A DNA stretch of 64,000 nt from Desulfovibrio sp. (GTDB lineage: Bacteria > Desulfobacterota > Desulfovibrionia > Desulfovibrionales > Desulfovibrionaceae). Numbering within the stretch: position 1 is the first letter of the stretch; every line of letters starts with the position of its first letter. The translations under genes were made by a program, and so were the position numbers. Where the stretch lies: positions 62,001-126,000 of the forward strand of contig JAISWB010000028.1 in the NCBI GenBank assembly GCA_031271265.1. Direction: 5' to 3'. This document shows, one piece after another, positions 1-9,814 of this stretch. The notes beneath the pieces are model-generated. The model ran no database searches. It was given only the letters and a program-made list of their open reading frames with translations, and was not told the DNA's origin.

Positions 1-16
1 TCGCAGGGACGGAGTT

Positions 17-47
17 ATCCGGCGTATGGAGCCGGATGTGGATTGAA
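17..47 (+). repeat. R1 hairpin repeat, copy 1
   Basis: An inverted repeat (ATCCGGC at 17-23, GCCGGAT at 31-37) is followed directly by GTGGATTGAA. The same arrangement recurs at 430-460, and a diverged form occurs at 56512-56542. The tail resembles the 3' end of type I-C CRISPR repeats, but there is no array here. It lies in the leader of rpsU. Confidence 0.6.
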
Positions 48-126
48 ATACAACAAGACCGCGTCCTTTTGTGTCCGCCGCTTGCGGCGGGGTCGCGCCG
101 CAGCTTCCCGAAAGGGGGTGATTTCT

Positions 127-330
127 TTGCCCGGAGTCTATCTCAACGAAGACGATTACAGCTTTGACATAGCATTGCGCCGCTTCAAGAAGCAGGTGGA
201 AAAAGCAGGCATTCTTTCTGAAATGAAAAAGCGCCAGCACTACGAAAAACCCAGCGTCATGCGCAAGAAGAAAAAGGCCGCTGCCCGAAAGCGCCTTATG
301 AAAAAAATCAGAAAGATGAACATGGCCTGA
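127..330 (+). CDS. rpsU: 30S ribosomal protein S21
   Basis: This 67-residue basic protein of the small ribosomal subunit assists initiation. It begins [20 protein letters not shown] and ends in the lysine/arginine-rich tail typical of the family. I choose a TTG start at 127 because the conserved family N-terminus (M-PGVYL) begins there and a strong Shine-Dalgarno sequence, AAGGGGGTG, sits at 112-120. The open frame extends upstream to 43, but those residues are not S21-like. A GTG at 118 lies inside the Shine-Dalgarno sequence and is less likely. A short hairpin (CCGCCG/CGGCGG, about 76-91) precedes the ribosome binding site. It is the first gene of a macromolecular-synthesis cluster with dnaG and rpoD, and it is flanked by two copies of repeat R1. 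Confidence 0.93.
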   Translation: MPGVYLNEDDYSFDIALRRFKKQVEKAGILSEMKKRQHYEKPSVMRKKKKAAARKRLMKKIRKMNMA

Positions 331-429
331 GCTTTTGTCCTCCCCTGAGGAGTGAAAACATTGCAAGGTTATCGAAAATTCCTTCATGGAACGGACAATC
401 CCCCGGCTTCTACCCGCCGGAGCGGACAC

Positions 430-460
430 ATCCGGCGGACGGAGCCGGATGTGGATTGAA
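430..460 (+). repeat. R1 hairpin repeat, copy 2
   Basis: ATCCGGC (430-436) and GCCGGAT (444-450) are followed by GTGGATTGAA (451-460), nearly identical to the copy at 17-47. The 264-bp rpsU-mutS2 gap that holds it shows no other gene. It contains only this repeat and GC-rich sequence. Confidence 0.6.
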
Positions 461-594
461 GCATCAACAATCGGAACAGTGAACACGGCCTGATGTTCCG
501 TCCTTTCCGGGCCGGGACGCACAACGCGGACCCGGCCGGGAGAGGACGTTCCTTTCTTCCGGCAGCCGGTTTTTAAAGCCGGCGGCTTGCCCTT

Positions 595-3084
595 ATGGAT
601 ACGCGCACCCTACACGCCCTTGAACTGCAAAGAGTCCTGGCTTACCTTGCCGGTTTTGCCGTGTCCGAGGCCGGTTTCCGGACCTGCCTGAACCTGCGTC
701 CCCTGCGCAGGCAGGATTTTCCGGACGGGACGGACGGCACGGCGGCCTTTCCCGCCGTCCTGCGCCGCGAGGCTGAACTGTTCGAGCAAGGCCGGCTGTT
801 CATCGCGCGCAGCGGTTGCGTCCTTACCCCCTTCGTCGCCGTCGACGGTCTGCTGAACGCCGCCGCCGCGCCGAACTACGCCCCGGACGCCGACGATCTC
901 TTCGCCCTGCGCGGCCTCCTCCTGCAAGGCAAGGAAAAAGTTGCCGCCGTGCTCGACTGCCCTGCCGCCCCGGAACCCGGCTGGCCCCTCTGGGTCGAGC
1001 GTTGTCCGGCCGGTTCCATGCCGGTAAAAACACTCTCGGGTCTGAGCCGTTGCTTCTCCGACGACGGTCTGATCCGGGACGAGGCCTCGCCCGGCCTCGC
1101 GGCGGTGCGCGGCGAACTGCGCGCCCTGCATCGGCGTTGCATAAACAAGGTCAAGGATTACGTCGCCGAATACAACATCATGCATTTCCTGCAGGACGAA
1201 TTCATGACCCTGTCCTCGGACCGCTATGTCTTGCCCCTGAAAAGCAATTTCAAAGGCCGCCTGCAGGGCGTCGTTCACGGGTATTCCCGCACGGGTGAAA
1301 CCTGCCGGTTTGAACCCCTGTTCCTGGTGGAGGTCAACAACCGCCTGCAACGACTGAAACAGGAGGAAAGGGAGGAAGAACGCAAGATACTGCGCATGCT
1401 CGGCGACCTGCTCAAGGACGAATTGCCCGGCATCGGCGCCGTATACAGGTTCCTGCGCGATCTGGATGTACTCTGCGCCCGCATTGCGCTGGCGGAATGT
1501 TACGACGGACGCATGGCGGACTTTGCCGAAGACAGGGGTTTTCTGCTGCGCTCCGCCCGCCATCCCCTGCTGCTTCTGGAAAGCTCACCCGCGGCGCGCG
1601 CGGCCCTGCGCCGCACGGAACAGTGTCTGATCGACGCGGGCCGCGGGCCGGAGGCATCGGCGGAACAGGACCGCGCAGCCGCGCCTGCTCCTCCCGGCGC
1701 GCCCGCCGCCGTTGTGCCGTCCGACATAGAACTGCCGCCCGAACGCCGCGCCCTGATCATCAGCGGCGGCAATGCCGGGGGCAAGACCGTCTGCCTGAAA
1801 AGCGCGGGACTGATCGCCCTGATGAGCCTCTGTTCCCTGCCGGTCCCCGTTGCGGCGGGCAGCGTGATGCCGCCGTGGCGCAACATACGGGCCTTTATAG
1901 GCGATGCGCAGAGTCTGGAAGAGCATGTTTCCACGTTCACGGCCCAGATTGAGCGCCTGGCGCGCATCTGGCCGGAACTGTCCGATGCCGACCTGATCCT
2001 GCTGGACGAATTCGGCGCCGGGACCGACCCTTCCCAGGGGGCGGCGCTGGCTCAGGCCCTTGTGGACGCATTGACGGAAAATGGGGTCAGGGTGATGGCG
2101 GCCACCCATTTCCCCGAACTCAAGGCCTATGCCCTGACGACGCCCGGTGCGCGCGCGGCCTCCATGCTCTTCGACCCGAAAAGCAACAAACCCCTGTTTC
2201 GCCTCGTCTATGACCAAGTGGGCGCGAGCCGCGCCTTGGACGTGGCCCGCGAACACGGCCTGCCCGAAGCCGTGCTGCGCCGGGCGGAACAGTATATGTT
2301 GCCCGGCGTCGACGACTCCGCGGCCCTCATCGAACGCCTGAATTCTCTGGCCGCGGCCAAAGCCGAGGAAGTGGCGGCCCTGGGCCGGGAACGGGCCGAA
2401 CTTGCCGAAAAAAAACGTAAAGCGAGGGAAGAGGCGGCGGCCGAACGCTCCCGCCTGTTCGAGCACCTGCGCACCGAAGCCCGCAAAGTGCTGGACGAAT
2501 GGAAGGCCGGGCGCGCCGGGCACAAACAGACCCTCAAGGAACTCGCGCGGCTGCGCAAGGCCGTGAACGCCGGGAGCGAAGGAGGCGCGGAGCCTGCGGC
2601 GCGCGCGCCGGTGGATCTTGCCGCCCTTGAACCGCGCGCCAGGGTCCGCCATGTGCCCTGGAAACGCCTCGGCACGGTGCTGGAGATAGACGAACGCAAA
2701 CAGCGCCTGCGCCTGGATTTCGACGGCGTGTCCCTGTGGGCCGAGGCTGCCGATATCGAGCTTGCGGACGGGAACGCGCCGTCCGCGCGCAACGCCGCCG
2801 GGCGCTCCGCGCAACGCCCGAAGGCCTTCTTTTCCGTCCCCTATGCCCCCGTCAGCCTGGATATCAGGGGAGAACACGCTGACACGGCCTTGAGCGGACT
2901 GGGCCGCTTTCTCGACGGCGCCGTGACGGACGGGCGCGCGGAAGTGGAAATAATCCACGGGCGCGGCACGGGTGTGTTGCGCCGGGAAGTGCATGCTTTT
3001 CTCCGGACCTTTCCGGCCGTGCGCTCGTTCCGCCTTGCCCCCGAAGACCGCGGCGGCGACGGCATGACCATAGTGGAGTTGTGA
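595..3084 (+). CDS. mutS2: MutS2-family ATPase with C-terminal Smr domain
   Basis: MutS2 proteins are MutS-like ATPases linked to suppression of recombination and, in some bacteria, to sensing collided ribosomes. The protein has 829 residues. A MutS core and coiled-coil clamp region occupy the first half. The ATPase domain has Walker A GGNAGGKT near residue 390 and Walker B LILLDEFGAGTDPSQG near 468. A charged coiled coil follows (about 580-660), then an Smr nuclease-like domain from about 755 with LDIRGEH and HGRGTGVLR. The start ATG at 595 is the first in frame. There is an Ala/Pro-rich insertion before the Walker A motif (about 350-375). The stop overlaps the dnaG start in TGATG, so the two are probably translationally coupled. 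Its place between rpsU and dnaG is notable. Confidence 0.92.
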   Translation: MDTRTLHALELQRVLAYLAGFAVSEAGFRTCLNLRPLRRQDFPDGTDGTAAFPAVLRREAELFEQGRLFIARSGCVLTPFVAVDGLLNAAAAPNYAPDADDLFALRGLLLQGKEKVAAVLDCPAAPEPGWPLWVERCPAGSMPVKTLSGLSRCFSDDGLIRDEASPGLAAVRGELRALHRRCINKVKDYVAEYNIMHFLQDEFMTLSSDRYVLPLKSNFKGRLQGVVHGYSRTGETCRFEPLFLVEVNNRLQRLKQEEREEERKILRMLGDLLKDELPGIGAVYRFLRDLDVLCARIALAECYDGRMADFAEDRGFLLRSARHPLLLLESSPAARAALRRTEQCLIDAGRGPEASAEQDRAAAPAPPGAPAAVVPSDIELPPERRALIISGGNAGGKTVCLKSAGLIALMSLCSLPVPVAAGSVMPPWRNIRAFIGDAQSLEEHVSTFTAQIERLARIWPELSDADLILLDEFGAGTDPSQGAALAQALVDALTENGVRVMAATHFPELKAYALTTPGARAASMLFDPKSNKPLFRLVYDQVGASRALDVAREHGLPEAVLRRAEQYMLPGVDDSAALIERLNSLAAAKAEEVAALGRERAELAEKKRKAREEAAAERSRLFEHLRTEARKVLDEWKAGRAGHKQTLKELARLRKAVNAGSEGGAEPAARAPVDLAALEPRARVRHVPWKRLGTVLEIDERKQRLRLDFDGVSLWAEAADIELADGNAPSARNAAGRSAQRPKAFFSVPYAPVSLDIRGEHADTALSGLGRFLDGAVTDGRAEVEIIHGRGTGVLRREVHAFLRTFPAVRSFRLAPEDRGGDGMTIVEL

Positions 3085-4835
3085 TGCGAAAGTCCGGCTC
3101 TTCAGCCGTGCGGGAAATCAAGGCCCGCATCGGCATTGTCGAGCTGGTCCGGCGCTGGGTGGACCTGCGCCGGGCCGGGAACCGCTGGGTCGGTCCCTGC
3201 CCCTTTCACCAGGAAAGCAAACCTTCCTTTTCCGTCAACGAAGAGGAGGGATTCTTCTATTGCTTCGGCTGCCAAGCCGCGGGGGACATTTTTGATTTTC
3301 ACAGCCGCATCACCGGGTCGGACTTTCGGGAAAGCCTGGCGCAGCTTGCCGAAGAAGCCGGCGTCGTATTGGAAGCGTCTTCCGCGCCTGCGACGGAGCG
3401 GGGTGATTTGCGCAAAAACGCCCTGCGCATGCACGACTTCGCCAAGGAGTACTTTCGCCGCAACCTGTTCTCCGAGGCGGGCGCGGACTGCCGCGCCTAC
3501 CTGGAGCAGCGCGGTACGACGCCGGACATCAGCGAAAAATTCGAGTTGGGCTGGAGCCTGCCCGGCTGGAGCGGTCTGGCCGACGCCCTGCGCCGTGCCG
3601 GCTTCAACTTGAAACAAGGCGCGGAATCCGGGCTGCTCAAAACGGGTGAGCGGGGAAGCGTGTACGACGTGTTCCGGGCCAGACTCATTTTCCCCGTCCG
3701 CAACACCGCCGGCCGGGTCATCGCCTTCGGCGGCCGCATCATCGGCGATGAAGACGCGGCCAAGTACATCAACAGCCCCGATTCCCCGCTGTACAAGAAA
3801 GGCGAAAACCTGTTCGGACTGTATCAGGCCCGCCGGGCCATAGCGGCGAAAAAGACGGCGGTGCTCACCGAAGGCTACATGGATACGCTCACCCTGCACC
3901 AGTTCGGTTACGACAACGCCTGCGCCGTACTCGGCACGGCCCTGACCGTCGAGCAGACGCGACGGCTCGGCAACTTCTGTTCCGACATAGAGTTGCTTTT
4001 CGACGGCGACGCCGCCGGCCGCAAAGCCGCGTTGCGGGCCTGCACAGTGGTTCTGGGCCGGGGCCTGAACTGCCGCGTGGTGTGCCTGCCGGACGGCGAG
4101 GATATCGACAGCCTGCTGCACGCCCAAGGAACCCAAGCCTTTGAGGAACTGCGCCGTTTCGCCCCCGAGGGCCTGGATTTCTGCATTCGGTCCCTGTCCG
4201 CGGCCGCGCCGCGCGAAGCCCTGGACTGGGTGAAAAGCTTCCTTCAGGACGTGGAGCAGCCGGAACTTGTATCACGTTTCGCATCGCGTCTGTGCCGGGG
4301 GCTTGACTTGGACGAAAGGGAACTTAGAAGAAGTTTACCGGCGCGTTCCAAAAAACCTTCCTCCGCCGGGGCGTCCGCCGCAGGACGGGAGTCCGGCGGC
4401 GTGGACAAGGACGCCCTGGATCGACGCATCATGAGTTTTGTCGTGCGTTGCCCGCAGCATATACCCGCCTTGCGCGATGCCGGGGCCATGCTGCTCCTCA
4501 CTCAGGATTGGGCTCTGTCCGTCTGGGAAAAGACGGCTTCCTGCGCCCCCGCCTACGATCCGGATGAAGTTTTGAGTAAACTTGACGATAAGGAACGCGA
4601 ATTCTGGTGGCGGCAACGGGTTCTCGAAGAGCCGCTCAGGGATAATCAGGAACGTGAACTGGCGGACATCTGCAGGAAGGCCGCCGCATACTGCGCGGAA
4701 AAACAGGACAGGGCATGCCGTCAGGCCATGCTCGGGCAAAAGGACAAAAACGCCTATGACCCCGAGTTGCTCAAAGCCCTGAATGAATCCCTGCTGCGCA
4801 AAAGAACGCTCGGGAGCGCCGATGGGCAACATTAA
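3084..4835 (+). CDS. dnaG: DNA primase
   Basis: Primase makes RNA primers for Okazaki fragments and binds the replicative helicase. The protein has 583 residues from ATG 3084; a GTG three bases upstream is an alternative. The N-terminal CHC2 zinc finger is visible as CPFHQ near residue 38 and CFGC near 60. The RNA polymerase domain has the [18 protein letters not shown] motif, and the TOPRIM core follows (LTEGYMD near 260, then FDGDAAG and DGED). The C-terminal helicase-binding region is less conserved. The start overlaps the mutS2 stop (TGATG), and the 3' end overlaps rpoD by 14 bases, consistent with one operon. Confidence 0.95.
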   Translation: MRKSGSSAVREIKARIGIVELVRRWVDLRRAGNRWVGPCPFHQESKPSFSVNEEEGFFYCFGCQAAGDIFDFHSRITGSDFRESLAQLAEEAGVVLEASSAPATERGDLRKNALRMHDFAKEYFRRNLFSEAGADCRAYLEQRGTTPDISEKFELGWSLPGWSGLADALRRAGFNLKQGAESGLLKTGERGSVYDVFRARLIFPVRNTAGRVIAFGGRIIGDEDAAKYINSPDSPLYKKGENLFGLYQARRAIAAKKTAVLTEGYMDTLTLHQFGYDNACAVLGTALTVEQTRRLGNFCSDIELLFDGDAAGRKAALRACTVVLGRGLNCRVVCLPDGEDIDSLLHAQGTQAFEELRRFAPEGLDFCIRSLSAAAPREALDWVKSFLQDVEQPELVSRFASRLCRGLDLDERELRRSLPARSKKPSSAGASAAGRESGGVDKDALDRRIMSFVVRCPQHIPALRDAGAMLLLTQDWALSVWEKTASCAPAYDPDEVLSKLDDKEREFWWRQRVLEEPLRDNQERELADICRKAAAYCAEKQDRACRQAMLGQKDKNAYDPELLKALNESLLRKRTLGSADGQH

Positions 4836-6594
4836 AGATATCCAACAGATCAAGGTCCTCATCGCCAAAGGCAAACAGGCCGGTTTCCTCACCTTCGAGG
4901 AAGTGAACAAGGCCCTGCCGTCGGAGAGATCCTCCCCGGAACACGTTGAAGAACTGATCGGTATTTTCGACCAACTGGAAATCGCCATCGTCGATTCCGA
5001 AAAGGAAGGCAAAAAGATTGCCGTGCCTGCCGGTGAACAGGATGACGAAGGTGCCGGCGACGTGACCCTGGAGCTTGTGGACGACGAGGAAAACGCCGAC
5101 TACTCGTCGCGCAGCACGGACCCCGTCCGCATGTACCTGCGCGAAATGGGTGCCGTCCCCCTGCTGGACAGGGACGGGGAAGTGCAGATCGCCAAAAAAA
5201 TCGAGAACGGCGAACAGGACGTGCTCTATGCTTTGGTGGAAGTGCCGGTGGCCGTCGAAGAGTTGATCAACGTCGGCGAGGATCTCAAGCACAACCGCAT
5301 CAAACTGAAAGACGTAGTCAAAACCATAGAGGAAGACGACCAGAGCGAAGACGAGATGAACCAGCGCCAGCGGGTCATCATGCTTCTTGACGAAATCCGC
5401 CAGACCTTCAGCAAAAAACGCAAAATCTATACCCGCCTCGACGAATGCTGCACCTTGGAACGCCGGGTGACCGCTTTGCAGAAAGACATCGTCGGCTTCA
5501 AGGGCAAAATCGTGGATCGCCTGCGCGACATCAAGCTGGAAAAAACCCTCATAGACCGCATCATCGAAACCGTTGAGGATTATGTGCGTCAAATGCACAA
5601 CTGCCAGCGCGACCTGACCGCATATATCCTGGTAACCGGCAAGACGCAGGCGGAAATACTGGAAATTTTCGAGGCCATGGACAAAAGGGAAATAACGCCG
5701 CAAAAGGCGGCAGCAGCCCTGGACCTCTCCGTGGACGAACTGTTCTCCTTCAAGGAAATGATTTTGGGCAAGATGGAAATCCTCGCCCGTCTGCAGGAAA
5801 AATGTTGCCACAACGTGACCGACCTGGAGGAGGTGCTCTGGCGTGTCAAGCGCGGCAATGCGGCCGCCATGCGCGCCAAGCAGGAGCTGATACGCTCCAA
5901 TCTCCGTCTGGTGGTATCCATTGCCAAAAAGTATACCAACCGCGGCCTGCAGTTTCTGGATCTTATCCAGGAAGGCAATATCGGATTGATGAAGGCCGTG
6001 GACAAGTTCGAATATCAGCGCGGTTACAAGTTTTCCACCTACGCGACGTGGTGGATACGGCAGGCCATCACCCGCGCCATAGCGGATCAGGCGCGGACCA
6101 TCCGCATACCCGTGCACATGATTGAAACAATCAACAAGCTTATCCGCACCTCACGCTATCTTGTGCAGGAGCTGGGCCGCGACCCTACCCCCGAAGAGAT
6201 TTCCGAACGCATGGAGTTTCCTCTGGACAAGGTCAAGAAGGTGCTGAAAATCGCCAAGGAACCCATTTCCTTGGAAACGCCCATCGGCGATGAGGAAGAT
6301 TCCAGCCTGGGCGACTTCATCGAAGACAAGAAAGCGGTGGCCCCTGCGGAAGAAGTGGTGAACACCAAGCTCTCGGAACAGATCGCCGCGGTACTCGCCG
6401 ACCTGACCCCGCGTGAGGAACAGGTGCTGCGCAAGCGCTTCGGCATCGGTGAAAAGAGCGACCATACCTTGGAAGAAGTAGGCAAACTGTTCAACGTCAC
6501 GCGCGAGCGCATCCGCCAGATTGAAGCCAAGGCCCTGCGCAAGCTGCGTCACCCCGTGCGCAGCCAGGTGCTGCGCTCCTATTACGAAAGCTGA
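4822..6594 (+). CDS. rpoD: RNA polymerase primary sigma factor (sigma-70)
   Basis: This is the housekeeping sigma factor, 590 residues. Region 1.2 contains [20 protein letters not shown]. Region 2 begins near residue 360 with [15 protein letters not shown], then [17 protein letters not shown] and the -10 recognition helix [16 protein letters not shown]. Region 3 follows. Region 4 begins near 526 ([14 protein letters not shown]) and has the helix-turn-helix [19 protein letters not shown] choose ATG 4822 over an upstream ATG at 4783 because [11 protein letters not shown] fits region 1.1 and GGGAG precedes it. The first 14 bases lie inside dnaG. The stop lies 13 bases past the stop of the convergent MFS gene, so the 3' ends overlap. 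Confidence 0.95.
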   Translation: MGNIKDIQQIKVLIAKGKQAGFLTFEEVNKALPSERSSPEHVEELIGIFDQLEIAIVDSEKEGKKIAVPAGEQDDEGAGDVTLELVDDEENADYSSRSTDPVRMYLREMGAVPLLDRDGEVQIAKKIENGEQDVLYALVEVPVAVEELINVGEDLKHNRIKLKDVVKTIEEDDQSEDEMNQRQRVIMLLDEIRQTFSKKRKIYTRLDECCTLERRVTALQKDIVGFKGKIVDRLRDIKLEKTLIDRIIETVEDYVRQMHNCQRDLTAYILVTGKTQAEILEIFEAMDKREITPQKAAAALDLSVDELFSFKEMILGKMEILARLQEKCCHNVTDLEEVLWRVKRGNAAAMRAKQELIRSNLRLVVSIAKKYTNRGLQFLDLIQEGNIGLMKAVDKFEYQRGYKFSTYATWWIRQAITRAIADQARTIRIPVHMIETINKLIRTSRYLVQELGRDPTPEEISERMEFPLDKVKKVLKIAKEPISLETPIGDEEDSSLGDFIEDKKAVAPAEEVVNTKLSEQIAAVLADLTPREEQVLRKRFGIGEKSDHTLEEVGKLFNVTRERIRQIEAKALRKLRHPVRSQVLRSYYES

Positions 6595-7997
6595 TGTCCC
6601 GGAGAGGGCTTCGCCCCTCCGCCGTCATCGTCCAGCCGGTAAAACACGATGACCGAAAGGACGGTCAGCGCGCCCAGCGTAAGGTAGGTATACTGGAAGG
6701 CGCTCATGATCCCTCCCGCGGCATCTTTGTAGATATCCAGCAATTTCGCAGCCAGGGCCACCCCCATGCCCATGGTCAACTGCATGACCGCCGACAGGAG
6801 GCTGTTGCCTCCCGCCGACAGCGTCTCCGGCAAGTCCATCAGGGTTACGGTGTTCATGCCCGTGAACTGCATGGAACTTACCGCCCCCATGGCGAAAAAG
6901 AGCGGGATGATCAGCAGGCCGGGCAGGCCGGGGTCTATGCAGGCGTGCGCCGCCAGACAGATTCCCACCAGCAGCGTATTCACGCTCAACATGCGCCGGA
7001 AGCCGAAGCGGCGCAGCAGGCCCGGTATCCAGCGCTTGGCCGCTATGGCCCCGATGCCTACCGGCAGCATGACCAGCCCGGCCTGCATGGGCGTGTACCC
7101 CAGGCCCAGTTGCAGGGCCAGCGGCGTGAGAAAGGGCGCGGAATTGAAGCCTATGCGCGCAAAAAAATTGCCCGCCGTGCCTACCCTGAAGTTGCGTATG
7201 GAGAAAAGTTCCGGCCTGAACAGCGGGCAGGGACTCCTGAGGGCGTAGACCAGGTATGCGGCAAGGGCGCACAGACCGGTAACGGCAAGCACCGGAGCGC
7301 CCATGGGCAGGGGCAGTTGCGAGCCTTCCAGGCAGAGCGTGGCGGAGGCCATGCACAGCGCGATCAGGACAAACCCGATGCCGTCGAAACGTTCTCCGGC
7401 AACTTCGGAACCCAGGTCCGGCATGTGCCGCAGGCTCAGGATCAGACCCAGCAGGCCCACGGGGATATTGATGAGAAAAATCCAGCGCCACGACGCGTAG
7501 GCGACCAGTACCCCTCCCAAGGTGGGGCCGAGCAGGGGGCCGAGCAGGCCGGGTAAGGTGACGAGGCTCAGCGCGTCCGCCAGTCTTTCGCGGGGAGTGG
7601 CCAGCAGGACGGCCAGGCGTCCGGAGGGCACCATCACGGCCCCGCCCACGCCTTGCAGCACGCGTGCGGCCGTCAGTTGCTGCACGTCGGAAGCCGCGGC
7701 GCACAGCGCCGAACCGGCCGTAAACACGGCTATGGACAGGATGAAAACCCGGCGTATCCCGAAACGGTCGGACAAAAAACCCGATGCCGGTATGACAAGC
7801 GCCGAGGTCAGCAGGTAGGCGATAACCACGTAATGCATGCGCAGGGGGTCGGCGCCCAGGTTTCCGGCCATGGCCGGAAGGGCGGTATTCAGGATGCTCC
7901 CGTCCAGCATCTGCATGAAAAAGGCTATGCCGACCAGCCAAGGCAACAGGCGTAAGCTCGCAGAGTCCTTGCGGACAGAGATGCGCGTTTCCGTCAT
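6582..7997 (-). CDS. MFS drug exporter, DHA2 (EmrB/QacA) type
   Basis: A 471-residue inner-membrane proton antiporter of the 14-helix DHA2 group. It has the first-helix motif [19 protein letters not shown], motif A as [14 protein letters not shown] and motif C-like [18 protein letters not shown]. Substrate cannot be inferred. I use ATG 7997 ([11 protein letters not shown]); a TTG at 8009 in the same frame is less likely. The first 20 codons are duplicated immediately upstream as a 23-codon open frame (from 8065) whose TGA overlaps this ATG. No partner membrane-fusion protein lies next to it. The last 13 bases overlap the end of rpoD on the other strand. Confidence 0.9.
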   Translation of the reverse strand: MTETRISVRKDSASLRLLPWLVGIAFFMQMLDGSILNTALPAMAGNLGADPLRMHYVVIAYLLTSALVIPASGFLSDRFGIRRVFILSIAVFTAGSALCAAASDVQQLTAARVLQGVGGAVMVPSGRLAVLLATPRERLADALSLVTLPGLLGPLLGPTLGGVLVAYASWRWIFLINIPVGLLGLILSLRHMPDLGSEVAGERFDGIGFVLIALCMASATLCLEGSQLPLPMGAPVLAVTGLCALAAYLVYALRSPCPLFRPELFSIRNFRVGTAGNFFARIGFNSAPFLTPLALQLGLGYTPMQAGLVMLPVGIGAIAAKRWIPGLLRRFGFRRMLSVNTLLVGICLAAHACIDPGLPGLLIIPLFFAMGAVSSMQFTGMNTVTLMDLPETLSAGGNSLLSAVMQLTMGMGVALAAKLLDIYKDAAGGIMSAFQYTYLTLGALTVLSVIVFYRLDDDGGGAKPSPGHQLS

Positions 7998-8065
7998 GCT
8001 TCCATCCAAGGCAACAGGCGTAAGCTCGTGGATTCTTTGCGGAGGGAGAGGCGCGTTTCCGTCAT
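7930..8065 (-). repeat. 68-bp diverged tandem duplication of the MFS gene 5' end
   Basis: The gene start (copy ending at 7997) and an upstream copy (ending at 8065) share ATGACGGAAACGCGC and AGCTTACGCCTGTTGCCTTGG, offset by 68 bp. The upstream copy encodes MTETRLSLRKESTSLRLLPW, then MEA and a stop that overlaps the real start as ATGA. Differences are synonymous or conservative (I/L, V/L, D/E, A/T), as if both copies were once translated. Confidence 0.8.
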
Positions 8066-8077
8066 TCTACATCCGCA

Positions 8078-9265
8078 TCACGCGCAATCGGAACAGCTTT
8101 TGCCCGCAGCCGCCCGGCAGGCCCGTTCAATCCGCGCGAGCCCTTCCGACAGGACGGCGCGCGGGCAGGCCGCATTCAGGCGCATGAAGCCCGCTCCTTC
8201 CGGACCGAAAGACGTGCCGGAATTCAATGCCGCCTTGGCCTCCCGCAAAAAAAATTCCACAAGACGCCGCTGCGGCAGACCGAGTCCCCGGCAGTCGAGC
8301 CAGAGCAGGTAGGTAGCCTCGGGCATCCCGGCTCGTATGCCGGGCATCCTCGTGTTGACGCAGTCGACGGCATAGTCCAGGTTGGCCTTGATGTAGGGCA
8401 CAAGTTGATCGACATACCAGGCGCACTGCGTGTAGGCGACTTCGTACGCCAGCAGTCCCAGGGAACTGCGTCCGAGCTTGGCGTTGGTCACGGCAGTGCG
8501 GTAGCGCTCGCGCAGGACGGTGTTGCCCGCGATAACGCCCGCGGTGCGCAGGTCGGCCAGATTGAAGGTCTTGCTCGGGTTGATCGCCGTCAGGCTTATG
8601 TCCGCAAGTTCCGGCGACAGTGAAGCGAAGGGGATGTGCTTCCTACCGGGAAAAACATAATCACAGTGAACTTCATCCGACAACACTACGACGCCGTGCC
8701 TGAGGCAGAGTTCGCCGATGCGCAGCAACTCGGATTCCGTTGCCGCTTTACCCGTGGGATTGTGGGGATTGCAGAGCAGAAGGAGCTTTGACCGGGGTTC
8801 GGCAAGCAGGGCTTCAAGACCGTCAAAATCAAAGTACCATCCGTCCGGGCCCTGCCGCAACGGTGAGGAAAGCGGCTTGCGCCCGTTGAAGGCGGGTGCA
8901 AGGGAAAAAGGCGGGTAAATCGGCGTGTTGATGACCACATAATCGCCGGGGTTGGTAAAGGCGTTGACGGCAAGAGAAAGGACCGTCCCCACACCGGGAG
9001 AAAATACAACCCATTCAGGATGTACATCCCAGCCGAAACGCGTCCGCATCCAATGCGCCGAGGCTTTTTCGACTTTCGCCAAGTCGTCCTTGCAGTAGCC
9101 GAAGATGCCGTGGCGCACGCGGGCAAGCAGGGCGTCGATCACGGGCGCGGGGCACTTGAAATCCGAATCCGCCACCCACATGGGCAGCACATCCGGCGGG
9201 TAATTGTTCCATTTTTCGCTGTCGGTGCCGCGCCTGTCGATAATTTCGTCGAAATCGTGCCGCAT
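8078..9265 (-). CDS. PLP-dependent C-S lyase (MalY/PatB family)
   Basis: A 395-residue fold-type I aminotransferase-like enzyme. MalY/PatB proteins cleave cystathionine, or cysteine and related thioethers, to thiol, pyruvate and ammonia. Evidence includes the N-terminal DFDEIIDRRGTDSEKWN and PMWVADSDF, which are characteristic of the family, the CNPHNPTGK motif, SDEVHCDY, and the probable PLP lysine in NPSKTFN near residue 231. ATG 9265 is chosen because TGGAGGG lies just upstream; the open frame extends 40 codons further without family-like sequence. A role in methionine metabolism or cysteine desulfhydration is possible, but metA lies 33 kb away. A true aminotransferase role cannot be excluded. 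Confidence 0.9.
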   Translation of the reverse strand: MRHDFDEIIDRRGTDSEKWNNYPPDVLPMWVADSDFKCPAPVIDALLARVRHGIFGYCKDDLAKVEKASAHWMRTRFGWDVHPEWVVFSPGVGTVLSLAVNAFTNPGDYVVINTPIYPPFSLAPAFNGRKPLSSPLRQGPDGWYFDFDGLEALLAEPRSKLLLLCNPHNPTGKAATESELLRIGELCLRHGVVVLSDEVHCDYVFPGRKHIPFASLSPELADISLTAINPSKTFNLADLRTAGVIAGNTVLRERYRTAVTNAKLGRSSLGLLAYEVAYTQCAWYVDQLVPYIKANLDYAVDCVNTRMPGIRAGMPEATYLLWLDCRGLGLPQRRLVEFFLREAKAALNSGTSFGPEGAGFMRLNAACPRAVLSEGLARIERACRAAAGKSCSDCA

Positions 9266-9814
9266 CCGCTTCCCTCCACTTGTTCTCATCGTGAAAAAAC
9301 TCCGTTGAGCAGACGGCGGAGTCTGCCGCAGAGACGCCAAGCTGCAGATCCTCGGCTGCGATGACCGGCGCATCGTCGGATGCAATGCGGCCGGGCAGAT
9401 ACATGGGGCGCAACAGGACTGTGGTTATCACTCTGCCGCTTCCCCGGCAAGCGGATTTCTCTTCATATCAACTTTGGGTGACATATCATAGGAAAAGCGT
9501 ACACAGCCGATCTTGAGCGGGATAACAGTAACACACGACACCGCTTAGGGCGGTTTACACGTCGAAGTAAAGTTGTCTCGCAGAAAGCATTCATGGTTGA
9601 TCTGTCGCTACGAATTCGGCATGCAGTCACCATTACTGACTTTTTTTCACTTCGACAAACTGCTTTATATATATTTGAGTAAACACTCTCCGTGCGTTTG
9701 CCAAGACATACGCTGCCCGCCCTGTCGTCGGCCGACAATGATTGCCCTTGCATTTTTGCCGATGATGCTCCACTATTTTTTCCGGCAATTTCCACAGCAA
9801 GGGAGCGGATGACG
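9266..9814. other. 550-bp divergent intergenic region
   Basis: This lies between two divergent genes, so promoters for both are expected here. I see no gene. The notable part is an AT-rich 30-bp segment at 9662-9691 that recurs inverted at 35000-35027. A chance lac-operator-like string (TGAGCGGGATAACA) lies near 9515. Confidence 0.5.
9662..9691 (-). repeat. R5 AT-rich repeat, copy 1 (inverted mate at 35000)
   Basis: The + strand holds GCTTTATATATATTTGAG followed by TAAACACTCTCC. Its reverse complement occurs at 35000-35027 with only a 2-bp (TA) difference. Read on the minus strand it is promoter-like (TATATA) and points towards the PatB gene, but function is unproven. Confidence 0.55.

Noticed and set aside
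17-460. CRISPR array around rpsU
   Set aside because: Only two copies 413 bp apart with a gene between, no regular spacers and no cas genes.
1585-2994. 469-codon antisense frame within mutS2
   Set aside because: Same reason: it lies opposite a clearly recognised gene and shows no protein family features.
9510-9530. lac-operator-like TGAGCGGGATAACA
   Set aside because: Only half-operator similarity, no LacI-type regulator or sugar gene nearby, so probably chance.
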